Source: Methanocorpusculum sp.
GTDB lineage: Archaea > Halobacteriota > Methanomicrobia > Methanomicrobiales > Methanocorpusculaceae
Length of the DNA stretch: 25,858 nt
Reading direction: 5' to 3'
Assembly (NCBI GenBank): GCA_029987025.1
Contig: DALTWQ010000007.1
Coordinates: 1 to 25,858 of the forward strand
Shown here: positions 8,401-15,817 of the stretch, in pieces
How positions within the stretch are numbered: the first letter of the stretch is position 1
Layout of the letters: each line of letters starts with the position of its first letter
Position numbers and translations under genes: made by a program
Notes under the pieces: model-generated
Seen by the model: only the letters and a program-made list of their open reading frames with translations
Told to the model about the DNA's origin: nothing
Databases searched by the model: none

Positions 8401-8932
8401 TGAAGCACTCACCTTCTTTGACAAAGCTGAAGCTGCCGGATGTACTGATGCGGATATCAACAACTCCCGTGCATTTATCTACCTTGCACAGAGCAGATAT
8501 GATTTAGCTCTGCCTGCTGCATCAGATGCCGCAGAAAAGCATCCGGAAAATGCAGTTGCATGGCGTCTGAAGGCTAAGGCACTGGAAGGACTTGGAGAGT
8601 TTGAAGAAGCTGTCGAATGCTATAAGATGTCGCTTAACCCGGCAGCCGCCAAAGAAGACGCAGAATTCTCTGATGACAGACTTGCAGAAGAAGCAACCGA
8701 AGACGCAAAACACCCTGCAGGAAAAGATGATGACTCTGACTGTTTTGGCGGGCTCAAATCTGCAGGTCCCTCTCATAAAGAGAGAATCACGACCTCCCCG
8801 CAGAAGGATAAAATCACCCCATCATCTGCACATGATGCAGCAGCAAACCGCAGAAAAGCCTTCGGAGACGCGGATTCTTTCGGCGGAGACTCAGGCCGCG
8901 AAAAGAAACAGCGCGGACTTATTATTAACTAA
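5477..8932 (+). CDS. Giant tetratricopeptide repeat protein (1151 residues)
   Basis: From about residue 14 to about 1075 the protein is almost entirely 34-residue TPR units, recognisable by the recurring A-x-x-x-Y-x-x-A-L/A-x-L-x-P-(E/D)-N pattern; I estimate about 30 units. A non-repeat linker of some 40 residues (about 345-385) splits the array. The last 75 residues are charged and low-complexity, with two similar D-C/S-F-G-G motifs and a basic end (KKQRGLIIN). There is no signal peptide or TM segment, so it should be a cytosolic scaffold. Partners are unknown. It is Ala- and Glu-rich and acidic. rlmH begins 5 nt after its stop and has no visible promoter, so the two are probably co-transcribed. 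Confidence 0.92.
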   Translation: MGGIFSRGDKQNPWIARGEAAAEKQQFDDACAHYIRAAELEPQNSQILMRLASLQKYIGKYADAQATYAKAAAAAPENTEAWIQSALLLGDAGNYAGALQSIEKASLPEDNLYLKDKKCDWLCRIGKYKEAADAAKELSLKQPENEHYKARYAENLMRSGQYTAAVNIYNELMQAFPKNASKYAKDAAFCAEAAGDNDTAAAYYSRISDDDTLGLYRRARLEEAAGKFADAAASYGKVLGKEGKDELHLSLRRIFTLFWGGNNKQAAAELEKLIAAHDSSADLWYLLGTLSFMTGSLKRAAECFKEVIHRGAGSMPAVWGMKGASEFFSGQYKEAYESFRRAELVKSGKAAGSDFFEGEDMELLEVKEPVTEISFTKENPELSAIEACCLAALGHFEEADKAALTALSLDSSRVDMEILHLRLLSSAGRYQAAEEAFAAVEEIVPDDYAILFEHAENDMLLGNFTRAAGTLRNLLAEYPENTMLSAKLLECITASGNVSEAKDTAAELISAMPENAAMFRAAADAAYAAGEYANAADHYARSAELQPEIAAGYEGLGKSEMMLGRYTAAKEAFLNAAAYMEENLGMVFLQAKCAAEAGEFEEAAALYKTILQSYPEACGAAGELALISTILGKHEETEAAVSAAAAQNEADFLLYKLGGDACMCLSRYDEAVSYYLDALGLRNDDAKAHASLGFAYAAKGAYSDALASFESSLAADPDDTKVIAGKAACEENLGKLSDAENTLRGLTEKDPENLPGLLQLADVLERQQKYDEMVDVYSRYLELQPENVDVFRKVAAVYAMRGETEEALSGYEMILEACPEDKITLRRKAEALAALGRWKEAAETCSAVLEFDEADASVRLLYAKSLANAGLTEEAAEQYTVILKADRTNTGALFDYGDLLSRIGNYKKALIAFERVIQANPDNQLAHAENVSAAVKIGDPKTGITALKNAASAASDNPYLLAGIGYMAAASGKPSEALTFFDKAEAAGCTDADINNSRAFIYLAQSRYDLALPAASDAAEKHPENAVAWRLKAKALEGLGEFEEAVECYKMSLNPAAAKEDAEFSDDRLAEEATEDAKHPAGKDDDSDCFGGLKSAGPSHKERITTSPQKDKITPSSAHDAAANRRKAFGDADSFGGDSGREKKQRGLIIN

Positions 8933-8937
8933 CCGGC

Positions 8938-9414
8938 ATGCAGATTCAGATTCTCTGTATCGGTAAAATAAAAGACCGCTGGATTGCAGAAGGAATTGCC
9001 GAGTTTGAAAAACGGCTGAAACCCTACTGCACTCTGACATACACCGTCTTATCCGAGGTGAAAATCCCCGAAAACGCATCTCCTGCAGAAGAATCAGCAG
9101 TAAAAGAGAAAGAAGGTGAACTTCTTCTTTCCTCGGTAAAAAACGGGTATTATACTGTTGCACTTGACCCTCGCGGAAAAAGTATTTCAAGCGAAGGACT
9201 TGCAGAACTCGTCGGAGATGCAAAACTTTCCGGGAGGAATCTCTGTTTCATAATCGGGGGGACGCTTGGGTTTTCAGCGGCGCTGCTTTCATCAGTTCAG
9301 CAGAAAATCTCTTTTTCAGCACTTACGTTTACACACACTATGTGCCGGCTGCTTCTCTTCGAACAGGTGTACCGCGCGTTCCGGATTTTGTCAGGCGAAC
9401 CATACCATAAGTGA
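8938..9414 (+). CDS. rlmH: 23S rRNA (pseudouridine-N3) methyltransferase RlmH
   Basis: RlmH methylates pseudouridine 1915 of 23S rRNA in helix 69 (E. coli numbering) using SAM. The 158-residue protein has the normal family length, the N-terminal start pattern IQILCIGKIKDRW, the SPOUT knot motif FIIGGTLGF (104-112), and the diagnostic C-terminus with FTHTMCRLLLFEQVYRA followed by GEPYHK. The ATG at 8938 gives the canonical N-terminus although no Shine-Dalgarno site is evident; translation may be coupled to the TPR gene that stops 5 nt earlier. RlmH is mainly bacterial and known from a limited set of archaea, so acquisition from bacteria is possible but its base composition matches its neighbours. 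Confidence 0.95.
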   Translation: MQIQILCIGKIKDRWIAEGIAEFEKRLKPYCTLTYTVLSEVKIPENASPAEESAVKEKEGELLLSSVKNGYYTVALDPRGKSISSEGLAELVGDAKLSGRNLCFIIGGTLGFSAALLSSVQQKISFSALTFTHTMCRLLLFEQVYRAFRILSGEPYHK

Positions 9415-9461
9415 CTCTCTGCAGGGCAGATTTTCTGCAGTCAGCACCTGACAGGATTAAT

Positions 9462-9469
9462 CTTATATT
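9462..9469 (+). promoter_or_regulatory. TATA box of purC, leaderless start
   Basis: CTTATATT is centred 26 nt before the ATG at 9492. No Shine-Dalgarno site is present, so the mRNA is probably leaderless. This favours 9492 over an in-frame start at 9411 inside the end of rlmH. Confidence 0.5.
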
Positions 9470-9491
9470 CTCATATTTCATACATTTTAGT

Positions 9492-10172
9492 ATGGATTTA
9501 GTCTACACCGGCAAAACCAAGAATGTATATGCAAACAATGACGGAACCTATCTGTTAAAGTTTAAAGATGACTGCACAGGAGCAAACGGCGTATTTGACC
9601 CGGGCATGAACACTGTCGGCTTAACCCTTGAAGGCGCAGGAAAAGCAGGTCTCAGACTTACTGAGTACTTCTTCAATATCCTCAATGCAAAAGGAATTCC
9701 GACCCACTTTATCAGTGCCGATGTCGATAAAGCTGAGATGACCGTAAAACCTGCCAAACCGTTCGGAAAGGGACTTGAGGTTATCTGCAGATTCAGAGCG
9801 GTCGGCAGTTTCTACCGCAGATACGGCGACTACTGCAAAGAAGGACAGGAACTTCCGGCATTTGTTGAAACCACATTCAAGGATGATGCACGTGAAGACC
9901 CGCCGGTAACTAAAGACGCCCTGGAAATCTTAGGCGTTATGTCCGGGGCGCAGTACGAAGAGTTAAAGGCTGTTACCCAGAAGATTGCCAAAATTATGAA
10001 AGAAGATCTTGCAAAGAAAAACATCGAGCTCTATGATATCAAATTCGAGTTCGGCATTATTGACGGCAAGGTTGTCTTAATCGATGAAATTTCCGGTGGA
10101 AACATGCGTGCATACAGGAACGGCGAATACATTATGCCGCTTGATTTATGCCGCATGGTTTTAGATGAGTAA
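9492..10172 (+). CDS. purC: Phosphoribosylaminoimidazole-succinocarboxamide synthase (SAICAR synthetase)
   Basis: PurC joins aspartate to CAIR with ATP in de novo purine synthesis. The 226-residue protein starts with YTGKTKNVY (5-13), the nucleotide-binding opening of the family, followed by LLKFKDDCTG, the substrate-binding segment RFRAVGSFYRRYG (about 98-110), and DEISGGNMR near the C-terminus, which contains the metal- and product-binding aspartate. The length is typical of archaeal and bacterial monofunctional PurC. The start at 9492 is supported by the family N-terminus and by a TATA box exactly 26 nt upstream. No other purine gene is adjacent. Confidence 0.95.
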   Translation: MDLVYTGKTKNVYANNDGTYLLKFKDDCTGANGVFDPGMNTVGLTLEGAGKAGLRLTEYFFNILNAKGIPTHFISADVDKAEMTVKPAKPFGKGLEVICRFRAVGSFYRRYGDYCKEGQELPAFVETTFKDDAREDPPVTKDALEILGVMSGAQYEELKAVTQKIAKIMKEDLAKKNIELYDIKFEFGIIDGKVVLIDEISGGNMRAYRNGEYIMPLDLCRMVLDE

Positions 10173-10183
10173 GACTCATCTCC

Positions 10184-10198
10184 TTTTTTAAAAAAAAA
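10184..10198. terminator. Bidirectional T/A-run terminator between purC and glmS
   Basis: T6 (10184-10189) follows purC, and the A9 run (10190-10198) reads as T9 for transcripts coming from glmS. A perfect 7-bp inverted repeat TCATTCA/TGAATGA with a 6-nt loop (10229-10248) lies in the same gap and may contribute. Confidence 0.5.
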
Positions 10199-10299
10199 TT
10201 GGGTTCTGGAAAAGAGATTCCCAGATAATCATTCAGCACGATGAATGAAGTAAGAACAGATTACATAAACCGTCAATAAAATAATAGTTTTTTTCAGGC

Positions 10300-12096
10300 T
10301 CACTCCACCGTAACACTCTTCGCTAAATTCTTCGGGTAGTCAATCTCCCTGCCAAGAGCCGCAGCAGTACGATACGCAATCAGCTGCATCACCGTTGACG
10401 CCAGCACAGCAGATGCAGTCTCAGAGACCTTGGGGATTGCAACAAACACATCAGCTAAATCCTCAGCATCAGCGTCACCTGCAGAGCCGATTACCACAAG
10501 CGGAGACTCCCGCGCCTTAATCTCCTTCAGATTAGACATCATAACAGCGTACGTCGGCGAATTTTCAAAACACACCGCAACAACCGGAACATCAGCGCCA
10601 AGCAGCGCAAACGGACCGTGCTTTAACTCGCCTGCGGCGTATCCTTCCGCGTGAATATAGGAAATCTCCTTCATCTTCAGCGCACCTTCAAGAGCTGCAG
10701 GATATCCTAACCCGCGCCCCACATAGATAAGAGATGATGTATCCTGCAGCAGAGAAACCGCATCGGAAACATCAGTGCCTATAATCTCAGGCAGATACCG
10801 CTGAACATCACGAATACTCTTCTGCAGAGACGAAGAAGAGATGCCAAGACTGCTTTTCAAAGACTCAGACAATACTGCAGCAATCTCTAAAAACGCAGCT
10901 GCCTGCGCGATAAACGTCTTCGTTGCAGCAACCGAAATCTCCGGCCCGCCGCGCGTATAGATAGTAGAGTCTGCAGTACGCGTAATCGAACTGCCTAAAA
11001 CATTTGTCACACACAGCGTATGTGCACCGTTTTCTTTTGCCGCCTTCAGAGCAGCAATCGTATCTGCTGTTTCACCGGACTGGGAAACACCGATTACCAA
11101 ATCAGCAGACGGTGTCGGCGTATATTTAAACTCGGATGCGAGTGCCGTGCGTGCCGGAATTCTGCAGACTGTTTCAAGAAGATACGCCAGAATCATTGAC
11201 GCATGCGCAGATGTACCGCAGGCTGTAATCACCACAGACTTTGCACCCGAAAACGAAGAAACAATCAGTTTCCGGTCAGCTGCAGCAGACGCAATCGTGT
11301 TCGAAAACACATCCGGCTGTTCATAAATCTCCTTGAGCATGTAGTGAGCAAAACCGCCTTTTTTCGTCTCCTCAGCATCGAACTCAATCGTGTGAAGTTC
11401 GCGTTTGACAGGTTTTTTGTTCTGATAAACTGTTACTGCATGATCTCCGGCAGATGAGATATGGGCAAAAGCGACATCTCCGTCTTCCAGATAGAGAACG
11501 TCTTTTGTGTATGGTGAGATAGGCAGAACATCTGATGCAAATAAAATCTCATTTTCTCCAAGACCGATTACCAAAGGAGAACCCTTTCGTGCTGCAATAA
11601 TCCCGGAAACACCTTCCATTACCACGAGAATTGCATACGAACCCTGAAGCTTTGGAAGAATTTTTTGTACTGCGGCAAATAAATCGCCGTCATACGCATC
11701 CTCAATTAAGTGCGGAATGACCTCAGTATCCGTATCAGATGCAAAGATGTGACCTTTCTTTTCCAGCTCACGCCGGAGTTTGGCATAGTTTTCAATAATT
11801 CCATTATGCACGACCGCAATTTTACCATGGCAATCCAGAAGAGGATGCGCATTTTTCTGACAGGGAACACCATGTGTTGCCCAGCGTGTGTGTCCAATAC
11901 CAACAGTACCATCAAGCCTGATGTTATCGCGCAGAACAGATATTTTACCTGCTTCTTTATAGACAGACAAACCTTTCTCCGGAGATACAGCTGCAACACC
12001 AAATGAATCATACCCGCGGTACTCCAGCCGTGAAAGACCATCAGCACAGACTTCTGCTGCATTGCGGAATCCGAAGTATCCGACAATCCCGCACAC
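10300..12096 (-). CDS. glmS: Glutamine-fructose-6-phosphate aminotransferase (isomerizing)
   Basis: GlmS makes glucosamine-6-phosphate from fructose-6-phosphate and glutamine, the first step to UDP-GlcNAc. The 598-residue product starts with MCGIVGY, so C2 becomes the N-terminal glutaminase nucleophile; further motifs include the RGYDSFG segment, GHTRWATHG and HNGIIENY of the glutaminase domain (about 1-220). Two SIS sugar-isomerase domains follow (SQSGETADT in the first), ending with the characteristic DYPKNLAKSVTVE. The start is GTG at 12096, only 2 nt after the stop of the upstream gene; a GGTGAT sequence matching the 16S 3' end lies about 6-8 nt before it, inside the upstream gene. It is the last gene of the four-gene glm operon. 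Confidence 0.97.
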   Translation of the reverse strand: MCGIVGYFGFRNAAEVCADGLSRLEYRGYDSFGVAAVSPEKGLSVYKEAGKISVLRDNIRLDGTVGIGHTRWATHGVPCQKNAHPLLDCHGKIAVVHNGIIENYAKLRRELEKKGHIFASDTDTEVIPHLIEDAYDGDLFAAVQKILPKLQGSYAILVVMEGVSGIIAARKGSPLVIGLGENEILFASDVLPISPYTKDVLYLEDGDVAFAHISSAGDHAVTVYQNKKPVKRELHTIEFDAEETKKGGFAHYMLKEIYEQPDVFSNTIASAAADRKLIVSSFSGAKSVVITACGTSAHASMILAYLLETVCRIPARTALASEFKYTPTPSADLVIGVSQSGETADTIAALKAAKENGAHTLCVTNVLGSSITRTADSTIYTRGGPEISVAATKTFIAQAAAFLEIAAVLSESLKSSLGISSSSLQKSIRDVQRYLPEIIGTDVSDAVSLLQDTSSLIYVGRGLGYPAALEGALKMKEISYIHAEGYAAGELKHGPFALLGADVPVVAVCFENSPTYAVMMSNLKEIKARESPLVVIGSAGDADAEDLADVFVAIPKVSETASAVLASTVMQLIAYRTAAALGREIDYPKNLAKSVTVE

Positions 12097-12098
12097 TT

Positions 12099-13250
12099 CT
12101 ACATCACCCTGGTTCCATCCGGAATAGTTTCTGATATCGTTCTTCCGCCGTCAAGCACTGCATTGTTGCCGATAACAGCCCCTCTCAGCTGAGTAAAAGC
12201 TCCGACCGTTGTTCTGTCTCCAACTACAGCCCCGACACCGGAAACCGGAGCGGTTACAGCCTGTGTAATTACTGCACCCTCCCCAATGACAGAATCAGTA
12301 ATTCTTGACTGCGCACCGACAAAGCAACCGTTCATCAGAATAGCGTCTCTGATATAAGTAAACGGCTCAACAGTCACGCCGGAACCAATCGAAGAACCGG
12401 GACCAATACAGACATCTGCTTCAATACGACAGTTATCTCCGATAACTGCCGGCCCGGTAATTACCACATTCGGTCCGATAAATGTATTTTCTCCGATAGA
12501 CACTCGTCCGCGGATAACAGCAGATGAATCGACAACGCCCTGAATCTTCATCTGTATAAGCCCGAGAAGATGCATATTCTGCCGAAGAAGTCCAGAAATA
12601 CTCAATGCATCTTCCCAGATTTCTGCGCCGAGAACTTTGATGCCGTACTGATAAATGTCTGCAGTGGACTCAATTCCGCCTGATGAAACAACAATCTCAT
12701 GCAGACTCCGTTCTAAAACATATGCTCCGCAGCTTACCTGAGTCCCGGCAGGAGCAGAGTCCATATTATGGCAGATACCGGATAAGATTCCGCCTTTTTG
12801 TCTGATAACGCCGTATTCTTCCGGTTTTGAAGAAGGGGCCGTGAGAATTGCATTTTTCTCGGATACAAGTTTTCTGACAGATGCTGCATCAAGATAATTA
12901 TCTCCTGCAAGAACAAGAACGCGGTCTGCATGCAGATTAGAAGACGCTGCAGCTACAGCATCTATCACGCCGAGCTGCTTTTTCTGCAGAACAGTCTGAA
13001 TCGGAATCGGGTAAGCTGCCAATACACGCAGAACCTGCTCTGACTTATACCCCACAACAACAGTGATATCCCTGACCCCTGCAGCAACTACTGAGTCCAG
13101 CAGATGCAGGAGAAGCGGACGGTTTGCCGCCGGCAGAAGAACTTTAGGTCTGTTCTTCGTTAACGGGCGCAGACGTGAACCTTCACCGCCGGCAAGAATT
13201 ACTGCCTGCACTGAACCAAGAACATCTTCTTTCTGTGAAACTGCGGCCAT
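12099..13250 (-). CDS. Second GlmU-like sugar-1-phosphate nucleotidyltransferase with beta-helix domain
   Basis: The 383-residue protein has an N-terminal nucleotidyltransferase domain with LAGGEGSRLRPLTKNRPK (19-36), LAGD (114-117) and a WED near 212-214, followed from about residue 240 by hexapeptide repeats of a left-handed beta helix. It is a paralogue of the adjacent upstream gene but differs where it counts: the nucleotide-recognition motif KQLGTADAL is KQLGVIDAV here, and the beta helix lacks the His/NYIGDS/NFGAGT acetyltransferase signature. So it is probably a nucleotidyltransferase only, perhaps with another sugar or a regulatory role. I chose the ATG at 13250, 1 nt after the upstream stop; the longer reading would begin at a TTG inside the neighbour. 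Confidence 0.85.
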   Translation of the reverse strand: MAAVSQKEDVLGSVQAVILAGGEGSRLRPLTKNRPKVLLPAANRPLLLHLLDSVVAAGVRDITVVVGYKSEQVLRVLAAYPIPIQTVLQKKQLGVIDAVAAASSNLHADRVLVLAGDNYLDAASVRKLVSEKNAILTAPSSKPEEYGVIRQKGGILSGICHNMDSAPAGTQVSCGAYVLERSLHEIVVSSGGIESTADIYQYGIKVLGAEIWEDALSISGLLRQNMHLLGLIQMKIQGVVDSSAVIRGRVSIGENTFIGPNVVITGPAVIGDNCRIEADVCIGPGSSIGSGVTVEPFTYIRDAILMNGCFVGAQSRITDSVIGEGAVITQAVTAPVSGVGAVVGDRTTVGAFTQLRGAVIGNNAVLDGGRTISETIPDGTRVM

Positions 13251-13251
13251 T

Positions 13252-14451
13252 TTACTGCACCGCCGTATTGTTTTCAACTATTCCGGAAACAACCGCGCCC
13301 GGAGCGACTTTTGTGCCGCTTCCAATCGAAGAACCAGTGTTTATCGAACAGTTAATTCCGAACAGGACTTTGTCACCTACGACAGCCCCGAACTTCTTTC
13401 TGCCGGTTGAAATTCCACCGACTTTTACGATTCCTTTGTCATGGCGCAGATTCGCAATCTTCGTCCCCGCACCGAAATTACACTCTGAACCGATTACCGA
13501 GTCACCGATATAGTTGTAGTGCGGAATCTTTGTGCCGTCAAAGACAATGGAATTTTTAATCTCGACCGCGTGCCCGATATGGCAGTTATTTCCAACCGTA
13601 GTTCCCGGACGGAGATACGCATTCGGACCTACATCACAGTTATCACCGATTACAACCGGACCTTCAATATACGTGCCGGATTTAATCGTTGTATTCTTTC
13701 CGACAACAACAGTTCCTTTGATGAAGACATGGTCTTCAACCGCCCCATCAATTCTGCTTTTCAGACGGGAGAGCAGATACTCATTTGCGGTGAGCATATC
13801 CCATGGATACCCGACATCAACCCACAGTGACAGGCGATGCGCAGAAAGCGTATTTGCTGCAATATACTCGGCAAGTGCATCTGTCAGTTCATACTCACCG
13901 CGTGTTGAAGGAGAGACCTTCTTCAGAAGTTCAAAGATACCTGCATCAAACAGATATGCGCCGGCATTGATGATGTCAGATTTCGGATGCAGACTCTTTT
14001 CTTCAAGAGAGGATATTTTCTTACCGGACAAGGTAACAACACCGAAATCCTGCGGATGAGTGGTAGTTGATACTGCCATTACCGGGGCTTTCATGCGGAC
14101 AAGATGCTGAAGGTCTTCAGTATCCAGGAGCATATCCCCGTTCAGCATCAGGAAGGTATCTTTGACGAATGCTTCTGCCTGACGAAGCGCATCAGCAGTT
14201 CCAAGCTGCTTCTTCTGCACCACATAGGTGATGGTTACTCCGAACCTGTCGCCATTTCCGAAGTGGGACTTAACTGCTTCTGCATGGTAGCCGGTCACCA
14301 GAATAATATCAGAGATGCCTGCTGCTTTGACATTTTCAATTAAATGTTCCAGAATCGGTTTTCCTGCCAGCGACAGCATTACTTTAGGACGCTCTGTTGT
14401 AAGCGGCCTCATCCTTGAGCCTTCTCCGGCTGCTAATATTACGCACTGCAT
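13252..14451 (-). CDS. glmU: Bifunctional GlcN-1-P acetyltransferase / GlcNAc-1-P uridylyltransferase (GlmU-type)
   Basis: This enzyme would acetylate glucosamine-1-phosphate and then form UDP-GlcNAc. The 399-residue protein has the nucleotidyltransferase motif LAAGEGSRMRPLTTERPK (6-23), KQLGTADAL (81-89), LNGD (103-106) and WVDVGYPWD (210-218), then a left-handed beta helix from about 240. The acetyltransferase site is visible as H311 with NYIGDS (313-318) and NFGAGTKIAN (325-334), the same arrangement as in the archaeal bifunctional enzymes of Methanocaldococcus and Sulfolobus. It overlaps the end of glmM by 13 nt and has a GTGAT sequence ahead of its ATG. The symbol glmU is by analogy; archaeal enzymes are only distantly related to bacterial GlmU. 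Confidence 0.88.
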   Translation of the reverse strand: MQCVILAAGEGSRMRPLTTERPKVMLSLAGKPILEHLIENVKAAGISDIILVTGYHAEAVKSHFGNGDRFGVTITYVVQKKQLGTADALRQAEAFVKDTFLMLNGDMLLDTEDLQHLVRMKAPVMAVSTTTHPQDFGVVTLSGKKISSLEEKSLHPKSDIINAGAYLFDAGIFELLKKVSPSTRGEYELTDALAEYIAANTLSAHRLSLWVDVGYPWDMLTANEYLLSRLKSRIDGAVEDHVFIKGTVVVGKNTTIKSGTYIEGPVVIGDNCDVGPNAYLRPGTTVGNNCHIGHAVEIKNSIVFDGTKIPHYNYIGDSVIGSECNFGAGTKIANLRHDKGIVKVGGISTGRKKFGAVVGDKVLFGINCSINTGSSIGSGTKVAPGAVVSGIVENNTAVQ

Positions 14452-15710
14452 CTTATATCACGCTCTGCTTTCTGTATTTTATCCATTCCTGACTTAAGCA
14501 TTTCTTTTGCAATCTCTTTGGTTTTTCCTTCAGCGGTACAGCGGACCTTCGGTTCAGTTCCGCTTGCCCGGATAAGATACCAGCCGTCTTCAGCTGCAAC
14601 TCTGATGCCGTCAGTCGGATTTTCTGCGCCGAGGTTTCGAACAATATCTTTAGCATACTCACTCTTTATCGAATCACGAAGAATCGTATATTTCGGAAGA
14701 GCGTCAACAGCATCTGCAAGGTTCATCTCTGACGCCATCTTCACAAGAAGAGCTGCCGCATACGGCCCGTCAGGGCAGAGAGAGTGCTTCGGGAATACCC
14801 ATGCGCCGGACGGTTCTCCGCCGAACTCTCCTCCATCAATCAGTTTTTCCGAGACAAAACTGTCTCCTACCGGTGTCCGGATAACATGTGCACCGGTATC
14901 TTCAATCGCCATTGAAGCATCAACAGTAGTCACCACTGTTTTTGCGCCGAGATAATCTGCGAAAAGAGCCAGCATCGCATCTCCTTCAATGTAGCGTCCT
15001 TTGTTGTCAAAAGCCATCATGCGGTCTGCATCGCCGTCATTTACTACAGCACAGTCAGCATGATGTTTTGCAATAATCTCCGGGATATGCAGAAGATTCT
15101 CTTTCAGCGGCTCTGACGGTCGGGAGAAAATCCCGTTCGGAGTACAATTTACCCTGACTGTCTCCGCACCCAGAGCATCGAGAGCAAAAGGTGTTACCAT
15201 ACAGCCGGCACCGTTTCCGCAGTCAGTAACGACGGTCATTTTTTTCGCAAAACTGCCGATTTCATCTGCGATGCCGTTGATATGCGGAGTGTTTAAATCA
15301 GTCTGAACAACAGAACCCTGCCTGTCCCAGTCAGCATATTGCGGATGGGCAATAAGTTCTTCAATCTCTTCCTGCTCTGCAAGAGTAAATGAAGATCCGT
15401 CGCGGCGGAAGAGTTTGTATCCGTTATAACATTCCGGATTGTGCGATGCAGTAATCATGATGCCTGCATCAGCATTTCCTGCAGCGATAGCGACAGCCGG
15501 TGTCGGTGCGACCCCCCCGAAAGAGACATCAGCGCCGCCTGACAGCAGTCCGGACAAAACTGCTGAGGCAAGAACCGGACCTGAGGTACGGGTATCAGTC
15601 CCCAGGATGACTTTACGGGAGCCGACAGCCGCTGCTGCCCCCACTAAGGGGCCAAGACGCAGGAGTTCATGACTATAGAGCTGGCGTATGCCTGATGAAC
15701 CAAAGAGCAT
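14439..15710 (-). CDS. glmM: Phosphoglucosamine mutase
   Basis: GlmM converts glucosamine-6-phosphate into glucosamine-1-phosphate. The 423-residue protein belongs to the alpha-D-phosphohexomutase family: the phosphoserine loop TASHNP has S89, the metal loop DGDADR has D225, D227 and D229, the sugar-binding loop is GGEPSG (about 296-301), and the phosphate-binding loop is RASGTEPKVR near the C-terminus. It starts with LFGSSGIR, typical of archaeal members. The assignment to glucosamine rather than glucose or mannose phosphate comes mainly from the operon, which supplies every other step of UDP-GlcNAc synthesis. It is the first gene; a weak TTTATC box about 30-40 nt upstream may be its promoter. 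Confidence 0.9.
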   Translation of the reverse strand: MLFGSSGIRQLYSHELLRLGPLVGAAAAVGSRKVILGTDTRTSGPVLASAVLSGLLSGGADVSFGGVAPTPAVAIAAGNADAGIMITASHNPECYNGYKLFRRDGSSFTLAEQEEIEELIAHPQYADWDRQGSVVQTDLNTPHINGIADEIGSFAKKMTVVTDCGNGAGCMVTPFALDALGAETVRVNCTPNGIFSRPSEPLKENLLHIPEIIAKHHADCAVVNDGDADRMMAFDNKGRYIEGDAMLALFADYLGAKTVVTTVDASMAIEDTGAHVIRTPVGDSFVSEKLIDGGEFGGEPSGAWVFPKHSLCPDGPYAAALLVKMASEMNLADAVDALPKYTILRDSIKSEYAKDIVRNLGAENPTDGIRVAAEDGWYLIRASGTEPKVRCTAEGKTKEIAKEMLKSGMDKIQKAERDIRCSA

Positions 15711-15793
15711 AGATACTATATTATTTGTCCCTATCAGATAAAGGATTAATGGGAGAATATCAGTGTATAGACTCCTGCAGGAACTGAAACCGG

Positions 15794-15799
15794 AAAAAA
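15794..15799 (-). terminator. T-run terminator after the acyl-CoA synthetase
   Basis: Six A residues on the plus strand read as T6 on the minus strand, about 20 nt after the stop codon at 15818 and before the glmM promoter region. Confidence 0.35.
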
Positions 15800-15817
15800 G
15801 AAAGATTGAATATACTC

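Noticed and set aside
5985..8966. Several 60-150 residue open frames on both strands within the TPR gene
   Set aside because: They are shadows produced by the repetitive, Ala/Glu-rich TPR coding sequence and have no start signals.
10229..10248. Inverted repeat TCATTCA/TGAATGA as a regulatory site
   Set aside because: It lies between two convergent gene ends, so at most it helps termination.
13063..15672. Plus-strand open frames up to 175 residues inside the glm operon
   Set aside because: They overlap well-supported genes completely and show no recognisable domain; they reflect codon bias of the opposite strand.
15772..15781. Palindrome TCCTGCAGGA in the acyl-CoA synthetase/glmM spacer
   Set aside because: It contains the very common CTGCAG word, so a 10-bp palindrome here is not surprising; no repeat elsewhere supports an operator.
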